Source: Euonymus europaeus
Taxonomy: Eukaryota; Streptophyta; Magnoliopsida; Celastrales; Celastraceae
Assembly: GCA_963580455.1 (NCBI GenBank)
Contig: OY756960.1
Coordinates: forward strand, 8,866,001 to 8,930,000
Direction: 5' to 3'
DNA length: 64,000 nt
In this document: piece by piece, positions 23,401 through 36,331 of the stretch
How positions within the stretch are numbered: position 1 is the stretch's first letter
Layout of the letters: every line of letters begins with the position of its first letter
Program-made: the position numbers and the translations under genes
The notes under the pieces: generated by a model
The model's input: only the letters and a program-made list of their open reading frames with translations
Told to the model about the DNA's origin: nothing
Databases searched by the model: none

Positions 23401-24524
23401 GTCTGAAGTTGCTCAACTCTATCTACGGAGGAGCTTTTAATGGTTTCTGTCCATTTTTCATAGAAAGTTGGTGTTTTGGCATCGAAATAATCTAGGAAGC
23501 TTATACTCGTAAAATTTGACATAGAAGAACAATAAAAAGTGTACACCGAGCAACTTTCATGGTCCGAAGTTGTCAACTCTATCTATGAAGGAGCTTTTAA
23601 CGGTTTTTGTCCATATGTCATACAAATGTGGTGTTTTGGCATCGAATAATCTAGGATGCTTATACACGTAAAATTTGACATAGAAGAACAATAAAAAGTG
23701 TACACCGAGCAACTTTCATGGTCTGAAGTTTCTCAACTCTATCTATGAAGGAGCTTTTAACGGTTTTTGTCCATTTGCCATAGAAAGTTGGTGTTTTGCC
23801 ATCGAAATAATCTAGGAAGTTATACTCGTAAAATTTGACATAGAAGAACAATAAAATGTGTACACCGAGCAACTTTGATGGTCCGAACTTGCTCAACTCT
23901 ATCTATGGTGGAGCTTTTAAAGGTTTTTGTCCATTTGGCATAGAAATTTGGTGTTTTGGCTTGGAAATAATCTAGAAAGCTTATACTCGTAAAATTTAAC
24001 ATAGGAGAACAATAAAAAGTTTAAACCGAGCAACTTTCATGGTCCGAAGTTGCTCAAGTCTATCTATGGAGGAGCTTTTAACGGTTTTTGTCCATTTTTC
24101 ATAGAAAGGTGGTGTTTTGGCCTCGAAATAATCTAGGAAGCTTATACTCGTAAAATTTGACATAGAAGAATAATAAAAAGTGTGCACCGAGCAACTTTCT
24201 TGGTCCGAAGTTGCTCAACTCTATCTATGGAGATTATTTTAATGGTTTTTGTCCATTTTTCATAGAAATGTGGTGTTTTGGCTTGGAAAAAATCTAGAAA
24301 GCTTATACTCGTAAAATTTAACATAGGAGAACAATAAAAAGTTTACACCGAACAACTTTCATGGTCTGAAGTTGCTCAAGTCTATCTATGGAGGAGCTTT
24401 TAATGGTTATTGTCCTTTTGTCATAGAAAGGTGGTGTTTTGGCATCGAAATAATCTAGGAAGCTTATACTCGAAAAATTTGACATAGAAGAACAATAAAA
24501 AGTGTATATCGTACAACTTTGATA

Positions 24525-24842
24525 GTTTGAAATTGCTCAACTCTCTCGATGGAGTTGTTTTTAATAGTTTTGTCGAATTTCGACCGATATTGTTCTCTTG
24601 ACAACAAAACAATTTACGAAGCGAATACTAGTAATTTTGGACATAAAGAAACAATAAAAAGTGCATACCGAGCAACTTTCGTGGTTCGGAATTGCGCAAC
24701 TCTCCTTATGGAGGAGCTTTTATTGGTTTTCATTATTTGTCGTAGAAAGTTGGTGTTTGGGCATCGAAATAATCTAGGAAGTTATACTCGTAAAATTTGA
24801 CATAGAAGAACAATAAAATGTGTACACCGAGCAACTTTGATG
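24525..24842 (+). repeat. C-D dimer 11 (alpha type)
   Basis: This is the counterpart of dimer 9 at a shift of 2563 bp and carries the same private gcgcaactc. It lies 1442 bp after dimer 10. The body of C is otherwise the common alpha form, and the SpeI hexamer is intact. Confidence 0.9.
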
Positions 24843-26448
24843 GTCCGAAGTTGCTCAACTCTATCTACGGAGGAGCTTTTAACGGTTATTGTCCATTTTT
24901 CATAGAAAGTTGGTGTTTTGGCATCGAAATAATCTACCAAGCTTATACTCGTAAAATTTGACATAGAAGAACAATAAAAAGTGTACACCGAGCAACTTTC
25001 ATGGTCCGAAGTTGTCAACTCTATCTATGAAGGAGCTTTTAACGGTTTTTGTCCATATGTCATACAAATGTGGTGTTTTGGCATCGAAATAATCTAGGAA
25101 GCTTATACTCGTAGAATTTGACATAGAAGAACAATAAAAAGTGTACACCGAGCAACTTTCATGGTCCGAAGTTGTCAACTCTATCTATGAAGGAGCTTTT
25201 AACGTTTTTTGTCCATATGTCATAGAAATGTGGTGTTTTGGCATCGAAGTAGTCTAGGATGCTTATACACGAAAAATTTGACATAGAAGAACAATAAAAA
25301 GTGTACACCGAGCAACTTTCATGGTCCGAAGTTTCTCAACTCTATCTATGGAGGAGCTTTTAACGGTTTTTGTCCATTTGTCATAGAAAGTTGGTGTTTT
25401 GGCATCGAAATAATCTAGGAAGTTATGTTCGTAAAATTTGACATAAAAGAACAATAAAATGTGTACACCGAGCAACTTTGATGGTCCGAAGTTGCTCAAC
25501 TCTATCTATGGTGGAGCATTTAACGGTTTTTGTCCATTTATCGTAGAAAGGTAGTTTTTTGGCATCGAAATAATCTAGGAAGCTTATACTCGTAAAATTT
25601 GACATAGAAGAACAATTAAAAGTGTACACCGAGAAACTTTCATGGTCTGAAGTTGCTCAACTCTATCTATGGAGGAGCTTTTAACGGTTTTTGTCCATTT
25701 GTCATAGAAAGTTGGTGTTTTGCCATCGAAATAATCTAGGAAGTTATACTCGTAAAATTTGACATAGAAGAACAATAAAATGTGTACACCGAGCAACTTT
25801 GATGGTCCGAACTTCCTCAACTCTATCTATGGTGGAGCTTTTAAAGGTTTTTGTCCATTTGGCATAGAAATTTGGTGTTTTGGCTTGGAAATAATCTAGA
25901 AAGCTTATACTCGTAAAATTTAACATAGGAGAACAATAAAAAGTTTAAACCGAGCAACTTTCATGGTCCGAAGTTGCTCAAGTCTATCTATGGAGGAGCT
26001 TTTAACGGTTTTTGTCCATTTTTCATAGAAAGGTGGTGTTTTGGCCTCGAAATAATCTAGGAAGCTTATACTCGTAAAATTTGACATAGAAGAACAATAA
26101 AAAGTGTGCACCGAGAAACTTTCTTGGTCCGAAGTTGCTCAACTCTATCTATGGAGATTATTTTAATGGTTTTTGTCCATTTTTCATAGAAATGTGGTAT
26201 TTTGGCTTGGAAAAAATCTAGAAAGCTTATACTCGTAAAATTTAACATAGGAGAACAATAAAAAGTTTACACCGAACAACTTTCATGGTCTGAAGTTGCT
26301 CAAGTCTATCTATGGAGGAGCTTTTAATGGTTATTGTCCTTTTATCATAGAAAGGTGGTGTTTTGGCATCGAAATAATCTAGGAAGCTTATACTCGAAAA
26401 ATTTGACATAGAAGAACAATAAAAAGTGTATATCGTACAACTTTGATA
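24843..26448 (+). repeat. Ten ordinary monomers
   Basis: About 1606 bp separate dimers 11 and 12. The left part completes 2563-bp copy 2. From about 25640 onwards it follows 23.7 kb at a shift of 1924 bp, including the ctatggagattattttaatgg monomer near 26150. Private changes here are gaacttcctcaac near 25810, a cttttatcatag form near 26340, and ggtattttggcttgg near 26210. Confidence 0.8.
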
Positions 26449-26766
26449 GTTTGAAATTGCTCAACTCTCTCGATGGAGTTGTTTTTAATAGTTTTGTCGA
26501 ATTTCGACCGATATTGTTCTCTTGACAACAAAACAATTTACGAAGCGAATACTAGTAATTTTGGACATAAAGAAACAATAAAAAGTGCATACCGAGCAAC
26601 TTTCGTGGTTCGGAATTGCTCAACTCTCCTTATGGAGGAGCTTTTATTGGTTTTCATTATTTGTCGTAGAAAGTTGGTGTTTGGGCATCGAAATAATCTA
26701 GGAAGTTATACTCGTAAAATTTGACATAGAAGAACAATAAAATGTGTACACCGAGCAACTTTGATG
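26449..26766 (+). repeat. C-D dimer 12 (alpha type, last before the C-less domain)
   Basis: A complete 318-bp alpha dimer, 1924 bp after dimer 11. The next C lies 19.6 kb away and is beta. The dimer and the following 1.9 kb align with dimer 4 and its downstream sequence (8010-9620). Both dimers therefore mark an alpha-to-C-less transition of the same make-up. Confidence 0.9.
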
Positions 26767-28390
26767 GTCCGAAGTTGCTCAACTCTATCTACGGAGGAGC
26801 TTTTAATGGTTTCTGTCCATTTTTCATAGAAAGTTGGTGTTTTGGCATCGAAATAATCTAGGAAGCTTATACTCGTGAAATTTGACATAGAAGAACAATA
26901 AAAAGTGTACACCGAGCAACTTTCATGGTCCGAAGTTGTCAACTCTATCTATGAAGGAGCTTTTAACGGTTTTTGTCCATATGTCATACAAATGTGGTGT
27001 TTTGGCATCGAATAATCTAGGATGCTTATACACGTAAAATTTGACATAGAAGAACAATAAAAAGTGTACACCGAGCAACTTTCATGGTCTGAAGTTTGTC
27101 AACTCTATCTATGAAGGAGCTTTTAACGGTTTTTGTCCATTTGCCATAGAAAGTTGGTGTTTTGCCATCGAAATAATCTAGGAAGTTATACTCGTAAAAT
27201 TTGACATAAAAGAACAATAAAATGTGTACACCGAGCAACTTTGATGGTCCGAAGTTGCTCAACTCTATCTATGGTGGAGCTTTTAACGGTTTTTGTCCAT
27301 TTGTCGTAGAAAGGTAGTTTTTTGGCATCGAAATAATCTAGGAAGCTTATACTCATAAAATTTGACATAGAAGAACAATAAAAAGTGTGCACCGAGCAAC
27401 TTTCTTGGTCCGAAGTTGTCAACTCTATCTATGAAGCAGCTTTTAACGGTTTTTGTCCATATGTCATAGAAATGTGGTGTTTTGGCATCGAATAATCTAG
27501 GATGCTTATACACGTAAAATTTGACATAAAAGAACAATAAAAAGTGTACACCGAGCAACTTTCATGGTCCGAACTTGCTCAACTCTATCTATGGTGGAGC
27601 TTTTAACGGTTTTTGTCCATTTGTCGTAGAAAGGTAGTTTTTTGGCATCGAAATAATCTAGGAAGCTTATACTCATAAAATTTGACATAGAAGAACAATA
27701 AAAAGTGTACACCGAGAAACTATCATGGTCCGAAGTTGCTCAACTCTATCTATGGAGGAGCTTTTAAAGGTTTTTGTCCATTTGGCATAGAAATTTGGTG
27801 TTTTGGCTTGGAAATAATCTAGAAAGCTTATACTCGTAAAATTTAACATAGGAGAACAATAAAAAGTTTAAACCGAGCAACTTTCATGGTCCGAAGTTGC
27901 TCAAGTCTATCTATGGAGGAGCTTTTAACGGTTTTTGTCCATTTTTCATAGAAAGGTGGTGTTTTGGCCTCGAAATAATCTAGGAAGCTTATACTCGTAA
28001 AATTTGACATAGAAGAACAATAAAAAGTGTGCACCGAGCAACTTTCTTGGTCCGAAGTTGTCAACTCTATCTATGAAGCAGCTTTTAACGGTTTTTGTCC
28101 ATATGTCATAGAAATGTGGTGTTTTGGCATCGAATAATCTAGGATGCTTATACACGTAAAATTTGACATAGAAGAACAATAAAAAGTGTACACCGAGCAA
28201 CTTTCATGGTCCGAAGTTTCTCAACTCTATCTATGGAGGAGCTTTTAACGGTTTTTGTCCATTTGTCATAGAAAGTTGGTGTTTTGGCATCGAAATAATC
28301 TAGGAAGTTATACTCGTAAAATTTGACATAAAAGAACAATAAAATGTGTACACCGAGCAACTTTGATGGTCCGAAGTTGCTCAACTCTAT
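26767..28390 (+). repeat. Ordinary monomers with an extra 320-bp dimer
   Basis: Compared with 8328-9620, this stretch carries two additional monomers at about 27385-27705. The left part of the extra dimer, with tgcaccgagc, ttcttggtcc and tatgaagcagc, resembles 28029-28190. The right part, with tatggtggagc, gtagaaaggtag and actcataaaattt, resembles 27247-27390 at a shift of 320 bp. The insertion therefore looks like local unequal exchange between neighbours. Confidence 0.75.
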
Positions 28391-31300
28391 CTACGGAGGA
28401 GCTTTTAATGGTTTCTGTCCATTTTTCATAGAAAGTTGGTGTTTTGGCATCGAAATAATCTAGGATGCTTAGACTCGTAAAATTTGACATAGAAGAACAA
28501 TAAAAAGTGTACACCGAGCAACTTTCATGGTCCGAAGTTGCTCAACTCTATCTATGGAGGAGCTTTTAACGATTTTTGTCCATTTGTCATAGAAAGGTGG
28601 TGTTTTGACATCGAAATAATCTAGGAAGCTTATACTCGTAAAATTTGACACAGAAGAACAATAAAAAGTGTACACCGAGCAACTTTCATGGTCTGAAGTT
28701 TCTCAACTCTATCTATGGAGGAGCTTTTAACGGTTTTTGTCCATTTGTCATAGAAAGTTGGTGTATTGGAAGCGAAATAATCTAGGAAGCTTATACTCGT
28801 AAAATTTGACAAAGAAGAAGAATAAAAAATGTAAACCGAGCAACTTTCATGGTCCGAAGTTGCTCAACTCTATCTATGGAGGAGCTTTTAAAGTTTTTTG
28901 TCCATTTGGCATAGAAATGTGGTGTTTTGGCTTGGAAATAATCTATAAAGCTTATACTCGTAAAATTTAACATAGAAGAACAATAAAAAGTTTACACCGA
29001 GCAACTTTCATGGTCCGAAGTTGCTCAAGTCTATCTATGGAGGAGCTTTTAACGGTTTTTGTCCATTTGTCATAGAAAGGTGGTGTTTTGGCATCGAAAT
29101 AATCTAGGAAGCTTATACTCGAAAAATTTGACATAGAAGAACAATAAAAAGTGTATATCGTACAACTTTGATAGTTTGAAATTGCTCAACTCTCTCGATT
29201 GGGGAGCTTTTAACGGTTTTTGTCCATTTGTCGTAGAAAGGTAGTTTATTGGCATCGAAATAATCTATGAAGCTTATACTCGTAAAATTTGACATAGAAG
29301 AACAATAAAAAGTGTACACCGAGCAACTTTCATGGTCCGAAGTTGCTCAACTCTATCTATGGTGGAGCTTTTAACAGTTTTTGTCCATTTTTCATAGAAA
29401 GGTAGTTTTTTCGCATCGAAATAATCTAGGAAGTTATACTTGTAAAATTTGACATAGAAGAAGAATAAAAAGTGTCCACCGAGCAACTTTGATGGTCCGA
29501 AGTTGCTCAACTCTATCTATGGAGCAGGTTTTAACAGTTTTTATCCATTTGTCATAGAAAGTTGGTGTTTTGGAATCCAAATAATCTAGGAAGTTATACT
29601 CGTAAAAATTTGACATAGAAGAACAATAAAAAGTGTACACAGCAACTTTCATGGTCCAAAGTTGCTCAACTCTATCTATGGAGGAGCTTTTAACGGTTTT
29701 TGTCCATTTGTCATAGATATGTGGTGTTTTGGCATCGAAATAATCTAGAAAGCTTATACTCGTAAAATTTGACATAGAAGAACAATAAAAAGTGCACACC
29801 GAGCAACTTTCGTGGTCCAAAGTTGCTCAACTCTATCTATGGAGGAGCTTTTAACGGTTTTTGTCCATTTGTCATAAAAAGTTGGTGTTTTGGAATCGAT
29901 ATAATCTAGGAAGTTATACTCGTAAAATTTGACATACAAGTACAATAAAAAGTGTACACCGAGCAACTTTCATGGTCTGAAGTTGCTCAACTCAATCTCT
30001 GGAGGAGCTTTTAACGGTTTTTATCCATTTGTGATAGAAAGTTGGTGTTTCGGTATCGAAATAATCTAGGAAGCTTATAGTCGTAAAATTTGACATAGAA
30101 GAACAATAAAAAGTGTACACCGCAACTTTCATGGTCCGAAGTTGCTCAACTCTATCTATGGAGGAGCTTTTAATGGTTTTTGTCTATTTGTCATAGATAT
30201 GTGATGTTTTGGCATAGAAATAATCTAGGATGCTTAGACTCGTAAAATTTGACATAGATGAACAATAAAAAGTGTACACCGAGCAACTTTCATGGTCCGA
30301 AGTTGTCAACTCTATCTATGAAGGAGCTTTTAACGTTTTTTTCCATATGTCATAGAAATGTGGTGTTTTGGCATCGAAGTAATCTAGAATGCTTATACAC
30401 GAAAAATTTGACATAGAAGAACAATAAAAAGTGTACACCGAGCAACTTTCATGGTCCGAAGTTTCTCAACTCTATCTATGGAGGAGCTTTTAACGGTTTT
30501 TGTCCATTTGTCATAGAAAGTTGGTGTATTGGAATCGAAATAATCTAGGAAGCTTATACTCGTAAAATTTGACAAAGAAGAACAATAAAAAATGTAAACC
30601 GAGCAACTTTCATGGTCCGAAGTTGCTCAACTCTATCTATGGAGGAGCTTTTAAAGTTTTTTGTCCATTTGGCATAGAAATGTGGTGTTTTGGCTTGGAA
30701 ATAATCTATAAAGCTTATACTCGTAAAATTTCACATAGAAGAACAATAAAAAGTTTACACCGAGCAACTTTCATGGTCCGAAGTTGCTCAAGTCTGTCTA
30801 TGGAGGAGCTTTTAACGGTTTTTGTCCATTTGTCATAGAAAGGTGGTGTTTTGGCATCGAAATAATCTAGGAAGCTTATACTCGAAAAATTTGACATAGA
30901 AGAACAATAAAAAGTGTATATCGTACAACTTTGATAGTTCGAAATTGCTCAACTCTCTCGATGGAGGAGCTTTTAACGGTTTTTGTCCATTTGTCGTAGA
31001 AAGGTAGTTTATTGGCATCGAAATAATCTATGAAGCTTATACTCGTAAAATTTGACATAGAAGAACAATAAAAAGTGTACACCGAGCAAATTTCATGGTC
31101 CGAAGTTGTCAACTCTATCTATGGAGGAGCTTTTAAAGGTTTTCGTCCATTTGGCATAGAAATTTGGTGTTTTGGCTTGGAAATAATCTAGAAAGTTTAT
31201 ACTCGTAAAATTTAACATAGGGGAACAATAAAAAGTTTAAACCGAGCAACTTTCATGGTCCGAAGTTGCTCAAGTCTATCTATGGAGGAGCTTTTAACGG

Positions 31301-32047
31301 TTTTTGTCCATTTGTCATAGAAAGGTGGTGTTTTGGCCTCGAAATAATCTAGGAAGCTTATACTCGTAAAATTTGACATAGAAGAACAATAAAAAGTGTG
31401 CACCGAGCAACTTTCTTGGTCCGAAGTTGTCAACTCTATCTATGAAGGAGCTTTTAACGGTTTTTGTCCATATGTCATAGAAATGTGGTGTTTTGGCATC
31501 GAATAATCTAGGATGCTTATACACGTAAAATTTGACATAGAAGAACAATAAAAAGTGTACACCGAGCAACTTTCATGGTCCGAAGTTTCTCAACTCTATC
31601 TATGGGGGAGCTTTTAACGGTTTTTGTCCATTTGTCATAGAAAGTTGGTGTTTTGGCATCGAAATAATCTAGGAAGTTATACTCGTAAAATTTGACATAA
31701 AAGAACAATAAAATGTGTACACCGAGCAACTTTGATGGTCCGAAGTTGCTCAACTCTATCTATGGTGGAGCTTTTAACGGTTTTTGTCCATTTGTCGTAG
31801 AAAGGTAGTTTTTTGACATCGAAATAATCTAGGAAGCTTATACTCGTAAAATTTGACATAGAAGAACAATAAAAAGTGTACACCGAGCAACTTTCATGGT
31901 CCGAAGTTGCTCAACTCTATCTATGGAGGAGCTTTTAACGCTTATTGTCTATTTGGCATAGAAATGTAGTGTTTTGGCTTGGAAATAATCTAGAAAGCTT
32001 ATACTCGTAAAATTTAACATAGGAGAACAATAAAAAGTTTACACCGA
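28391..32047 (+). repeat. C-less ordinary monomers, heterogeneous
   Basis: About 3.7 kb of monomers contain B2-like and B1 joints near 29195 (cgattgggg) and 30957, and type A monomers near 28915 and 30680. A 1-bp insertion (gtaaaaatttg) occurs near 29605 and private forms acacagcaac near 29640 and gtccaccgagc near 29475. About 31.1-32.05 kb is the block related to 8.98-9.92 kb. The order of monomers resembles the 2408- and 2567-bp units, but no near-identical long copy is adjacent. Confidence 0.75.
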
Positions 32048-34614
32048 GCAACTTTCATGGTCCGAAGTTGCTCAACTCTATCTATGGTGGAGCTTTTAAC
32101 GGTTTTTGTCCATTTGTCATAGAAAGTTGGTGTTTTGGAATCGATATAATCTAGGAAGTTATACTCGTAAAATTTGACATACAAGTACAATAAAAAGTGT
32201 ACACCGAGCAACTTTCATGGTCTGAAGTTGCTCAACTCAATCTCTGGAGGAGCTTTTAACGGTTTTTATCCATTCGTGATAGAAAGTTGTTGTTTCGGCA
32301 TCGAAATAATCTAGGAAGCTTATAGTCGTAAAATTTGACATAGAAGAACAATAAAAAGTGTACACCGCAACTTTCATGGTCCGAAGTTGCTCAACTCTAT
32401 CTATGGAGGAGCTTTTAATGGTTTTTGTCCATTTGTCATAGATATGTGGTGTTTTGGCATCGAAATAATCTAGGATGCTTATACCCGTAAAATTTGACAT
32501 AGAAGAACAATAAAAAGTGTACACCGAGCAACTTTCATGGTCCGAAGTTGTCAACTCTATCTATGAAGGAGCTTTTAACGGTTTTTTTCCATATGTCATA
32601 GAAATGTGGTGTTTTGGCATCGAAGTAATCTAGAATGCTTATACACGAAAAATTTGACATAGAAGAACAATAAAAAGTGTACACCGAGCAACTTTCATGG
32701 TCCGAAGTTTCTCAACTCTATCTATGGAGGAGCTTTTAACGGTTTTTGTCCATTTGTCATAGAAAGGTAGTGTTTTGAATCGAAATAATCTAGGAAGCTT
32801 ATACTCGTAAAATTTGACAAAGAAGAACAATAAAAAATGTAAACCGAGCAACTTTCATGGTCTGAAGTTGTCAACTCTATCTATGGAGGAGCTTTTAAAG
32901 GTTATTTGTCCATTTGGCATAGAAATGTGGTGTTTTGTCTTGGAAATAATCTAGAAAGCTTATACTCGTAAAATTTAACATAGAAGAACAATAAAAAGTT
33001 TACACCGAGCAACTTTTATGGTCCGAAGTTGCTCAAGTCTATCTATGGAGGAGCTTTTAACGGTTTTTGTCCATTTGTCATAGAAAGGTGGTGTTTTGGC
33101 ATCGAAATAATCTAGGAAGCTTATACTCGAAAAATTTGACATAGAAGAACAATAAAAAGTGTATATCGTACAACTTTGATAGTTCGAAATTGCTCAACTC
33201 TCTCGATGGAGGAGCTTTTAACGGTTTTTGTCCATTTGTCGTAGAAAGGTAGTTTTTTGACATCGAAATAATCTAGGAAGCTTATACTCGTAAAATTTGA
33301 CATAGAAGAACAATAAAAAGTGTACACCGAGCAACTTTCATGGTCCGAAGTTGCTCAACTCTATCTATGGAGGAGCTTTTAACGGTTATTGTCCATTTTG
33401 CATAGAAATGTGGTGTTTTGGCTTGGAAATAATCTAGAAAGCTTATACTCGTAAAATTTAACATAGGAGAACAATAAAAAGTTTACACCGAGCAACTTTC
33501 ATGGTCCGTAGTTGCTCAACTCTATCTATGGAGGTGCTTTTAACGGTTTTTGTCCATTTGTCATAGAAAGGTGGTGTTTTGGCATCGAAATAATCTTGGA
33601 AGCTTATACTCGTAAAATTTGACATAGAAGAACAATAAAAAGTGTACACCGAGCAACTTTCATGGTCCGAAGTTTCTCAACTCTATCTATGGAGGAGCTT
33701 TTAACGGTTTTTGTCCATTTGTCATAGAAAGTTGGTGTTTTGGAATCGAAATAATCTTAAAAGCTTATACTCGTAAAATTTGACAAAGAAGAACAATAAA
33801 AAATGTAAACCGAGCAACTTTCATGGTCCGAAGTTGCTCAACTCTATCTATGGAGGAGCTTTTAAAGTTTTTTGTCCATTTGGCATAGAAATGTGGTGTT
33901 TTGGCTTGGAAATAATCTATAAAGCTTATACTCGTAAAATTTAACATAGAAGAACAATAAAAAGTTTACACCGAGCAACTTTCATGGTCCGAAGTTGCTC
34001 AAGTCTATCTATGGAGGAGCTTTTAACGGTTTTTGTCCATTTGTCATAGAAAGGTGGTGTTTTGGCATCGAAATAATCTTGGAAGCTTATACTCGAAAAA
34101 TTTGACATGGAAGAACAATAAAAAGTGTATATCGTACAACTTTGATAGTTCGAAATTGCTCAACTCTCTCGATAGGGGAGCTTTTAACGGTTTTTGTCCA
34201 TTTGTCGTAGAAAGGTAGTTTATTGGCATCGAAATAATCTATGAAGCTTATAGTCGTAAAATTTGACATAGAAGAACAATAAAAAGTGTACACCGAGCAA
34301 CTTTCATGGTCCGAAGTTGCTCAACTCTATCTATGGTGGAGCTTTTAACAGTTTTTGTCCATTTTTCGTAGAAAGGTAGTTTTTTCGCATCGAAATAATC
34401 TAGGAAGTTATACTTGTAAAATTTGACATAGAAGAAGAATAAAAAGTGTACACCGAGCAACTTTGATGGTCCGAAGTTGCTCAACTCTATCTATGGAGGA
34501 GGTTTTAACAGTTTTTATCCATTTGTCATAGAAAGTTGGTGTTTTGGAATCCAAATAATCTAGGAAGTTATACTCGTAAAATTTGACATAGAAGAACAAT
34601 AAAAAGTGTACACT
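32048..34614 (+). repeat. 2567-bp higher-order unit, copy 1
   Basis: This sixteen-monomer unit (16 x 161 minus 9) without C contains one B1 joint near 33200, one B2 joint near 34170 and a type A monomer near 33410. Linked private monomers include cgatataatctagg with acatacaagtac, caactcaatctctggagg with cattcgtgatag, and accgcaactttc. The left limit is set where gagcaac before 32048 becomes ctgcaac in the later copies. It matches 34615 onwards at a shift of 2567 bp. Confidence 0.85.
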
Positions 34615-35365
34615 GCAACTTTCATGGTCCGAAGTTGCTCAACTCTATCTATGGTGGAGCTTTTAACGGTTTTTGTCCATTTGTCATAGAAAGTTGGTGT
34701 TTTGGAATCGATATAATCTAGGAAGTTATACTCATAAAATTTGACATACAAGTACAATAAAAAGTGTACACCGAGCAACTTTCATGGTCTGAAGTTGCTC
34801 AACTCAATCTCTGGAGGAGCTTTTAACGGTTTTTATCCATTCGTGATAGAAAGTTGGTGTTTCGGCATCGAAATAATCTAGGAAGCTTATAGTCGTAAAA
34901 TTTGACATAGAAGAACAATAAAAAGTGTACACCGCAACTTTCATGGTCCGAAGTTGCTCAACTCTATCTATGGAGGAGCTTTTAATGGTTTTTGTCCATT
35001 TGTCATAGATATGTGGTGTTTTGGCATCGAAATAATCTAGGATGCTTATACCCGTAAAATTTGACATAGAAGAACAATAAAAAGTGTACACCGAGCAACT
35101 TTCATGGTCCGAAGTTGTCAACTCTATCTATGAAGGAGCTTTTAACGGTTTTTTTCCATATGTCATAGAAATGTGGTGTTTTGGCATCGAAGTAATCTAG
35201 GAAGCTTATACACGAAAAATTTGACATAGAAGAACAATAAAAAGTGTACACCGAGCAACTTTCATGGTCCGAAGTTTCTCAACTCTATCTATGGAGGAGC
35301 TTTTAACGGTTTTTGTCCATTTGTCATAGAAAGGTAGTGTTTTGAGTCGAAATAATCTAGGAAGC

Positions 35366-36331
35366 TTATACTCGTAAAATTTGACAAAGAAGAACAATAA
35401 AAAATGTAAACCGAGCAACTTTCATGGTCTGAAGTTGTCAACTCTATCTATGGAGGAGCTTTTAAAGGTTATTTGTCCATTTGGCATAGAAATGTGGTGT
35501 TTTGGCTTGGAAATAATCTAGAAAGCTTATACTCGTAAAATTTAACATAGAAGAACAATAAAAAGTTTACACCGAGCAACTTTCATGGTCCGAAGTTGCT
35601 CAAGTCTATCTATGGAGGAGCTTTTAACGGTTTTTGTCCATTTGTCATAGAAAGGTGGTGTTTTGGCATCGAAATAATCTAGGAAGCTTATACTCGAAAA
35701 ATTTGACATAGAAGAACAATAAAAAGTGTATATCGTACAACTTTGATAGTTCGAAATTGCTCAACTCTCTCGATGGAGGAGCTTTTAACGGTTTTTGTCC
35801 ATTTGTCGTAGAAAGGTAGTTTTTTGACATCGAAATAATCTAGGAAGCTTATACTCGTAAAATTTGGCATAGAAGAACAATAAAAAGTGTACACCGAGCA
35901 ACTTTCATGGTCCGAAGTTGCTCAACTCTATCTATGGAGGAGCTTTTAACGGTTATTGTCCATTTTGCATAGAAATGTGGTGTTTTGGCTTGGAAATAAT
36001 CTAGAAAGCTTATACTCGTAAAATTTAACATAGGAGAACAATAAAAAGTTTACACCGAGCAACGTTCATGGTCCGTAGTTGCTCAACTCTATCTATGAAG
36101 GTGCTTTTAACGGTTTTTGTCCATTTGTCATAGAAAGGTGGTGTTTTGGCATCGAAATAATCTTGGAAGCTTATACTCGTAAAATTCGACATAGAAGAAC
36201 AATAAAAAGTGTACACCGAGCAACTTTCAGGGTCCGAAGTTTCTCAACTCTATCTATGGAGGAGCTTTTAACGGTTTTTGTCCATTTGTCATAGAAAGTT
36301 GGTGTTTTGGAATCGAAATAATCTAAAAAGC
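35366..36331 (+). repeat. 966-bp internal duplication, first copy
   Basis: This six-monomer segment sits inside copy 2 of the 2567-bp unit. It runs from the aaaatgtaaaccgagc monomer with tctgaagttgtcaac, through type A, the B1 joint near 35769, a second type A near 35990, and a monomer reading aacgttcatgg with gtccgtag. The same six monomers follow immediately. The left breakpoint lies within about 35357-35430, where the two parents are nearly identical. Confidence 0.85.

Larger units (their letters stand above)
22772..25352 (+). repeat. 2563-bp higher-order unit, copy 2
   Basis: This copy repeats 20209-22771, including dimers 10 and 11 and the private markers gcgcaactc and tctaccaagc. It ends at about 25352, where tatggatgagc of the first copy is replaced by tatggaggagc and sequence follows that instead matches 19.7-20.0 kb (shift 5608 bp). 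Further right, about 25.6-26.9 kb matches 23.7-25.0 kb at a shift of 1924 bp, showing an additional partial exchange. Confidence 0.9.
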
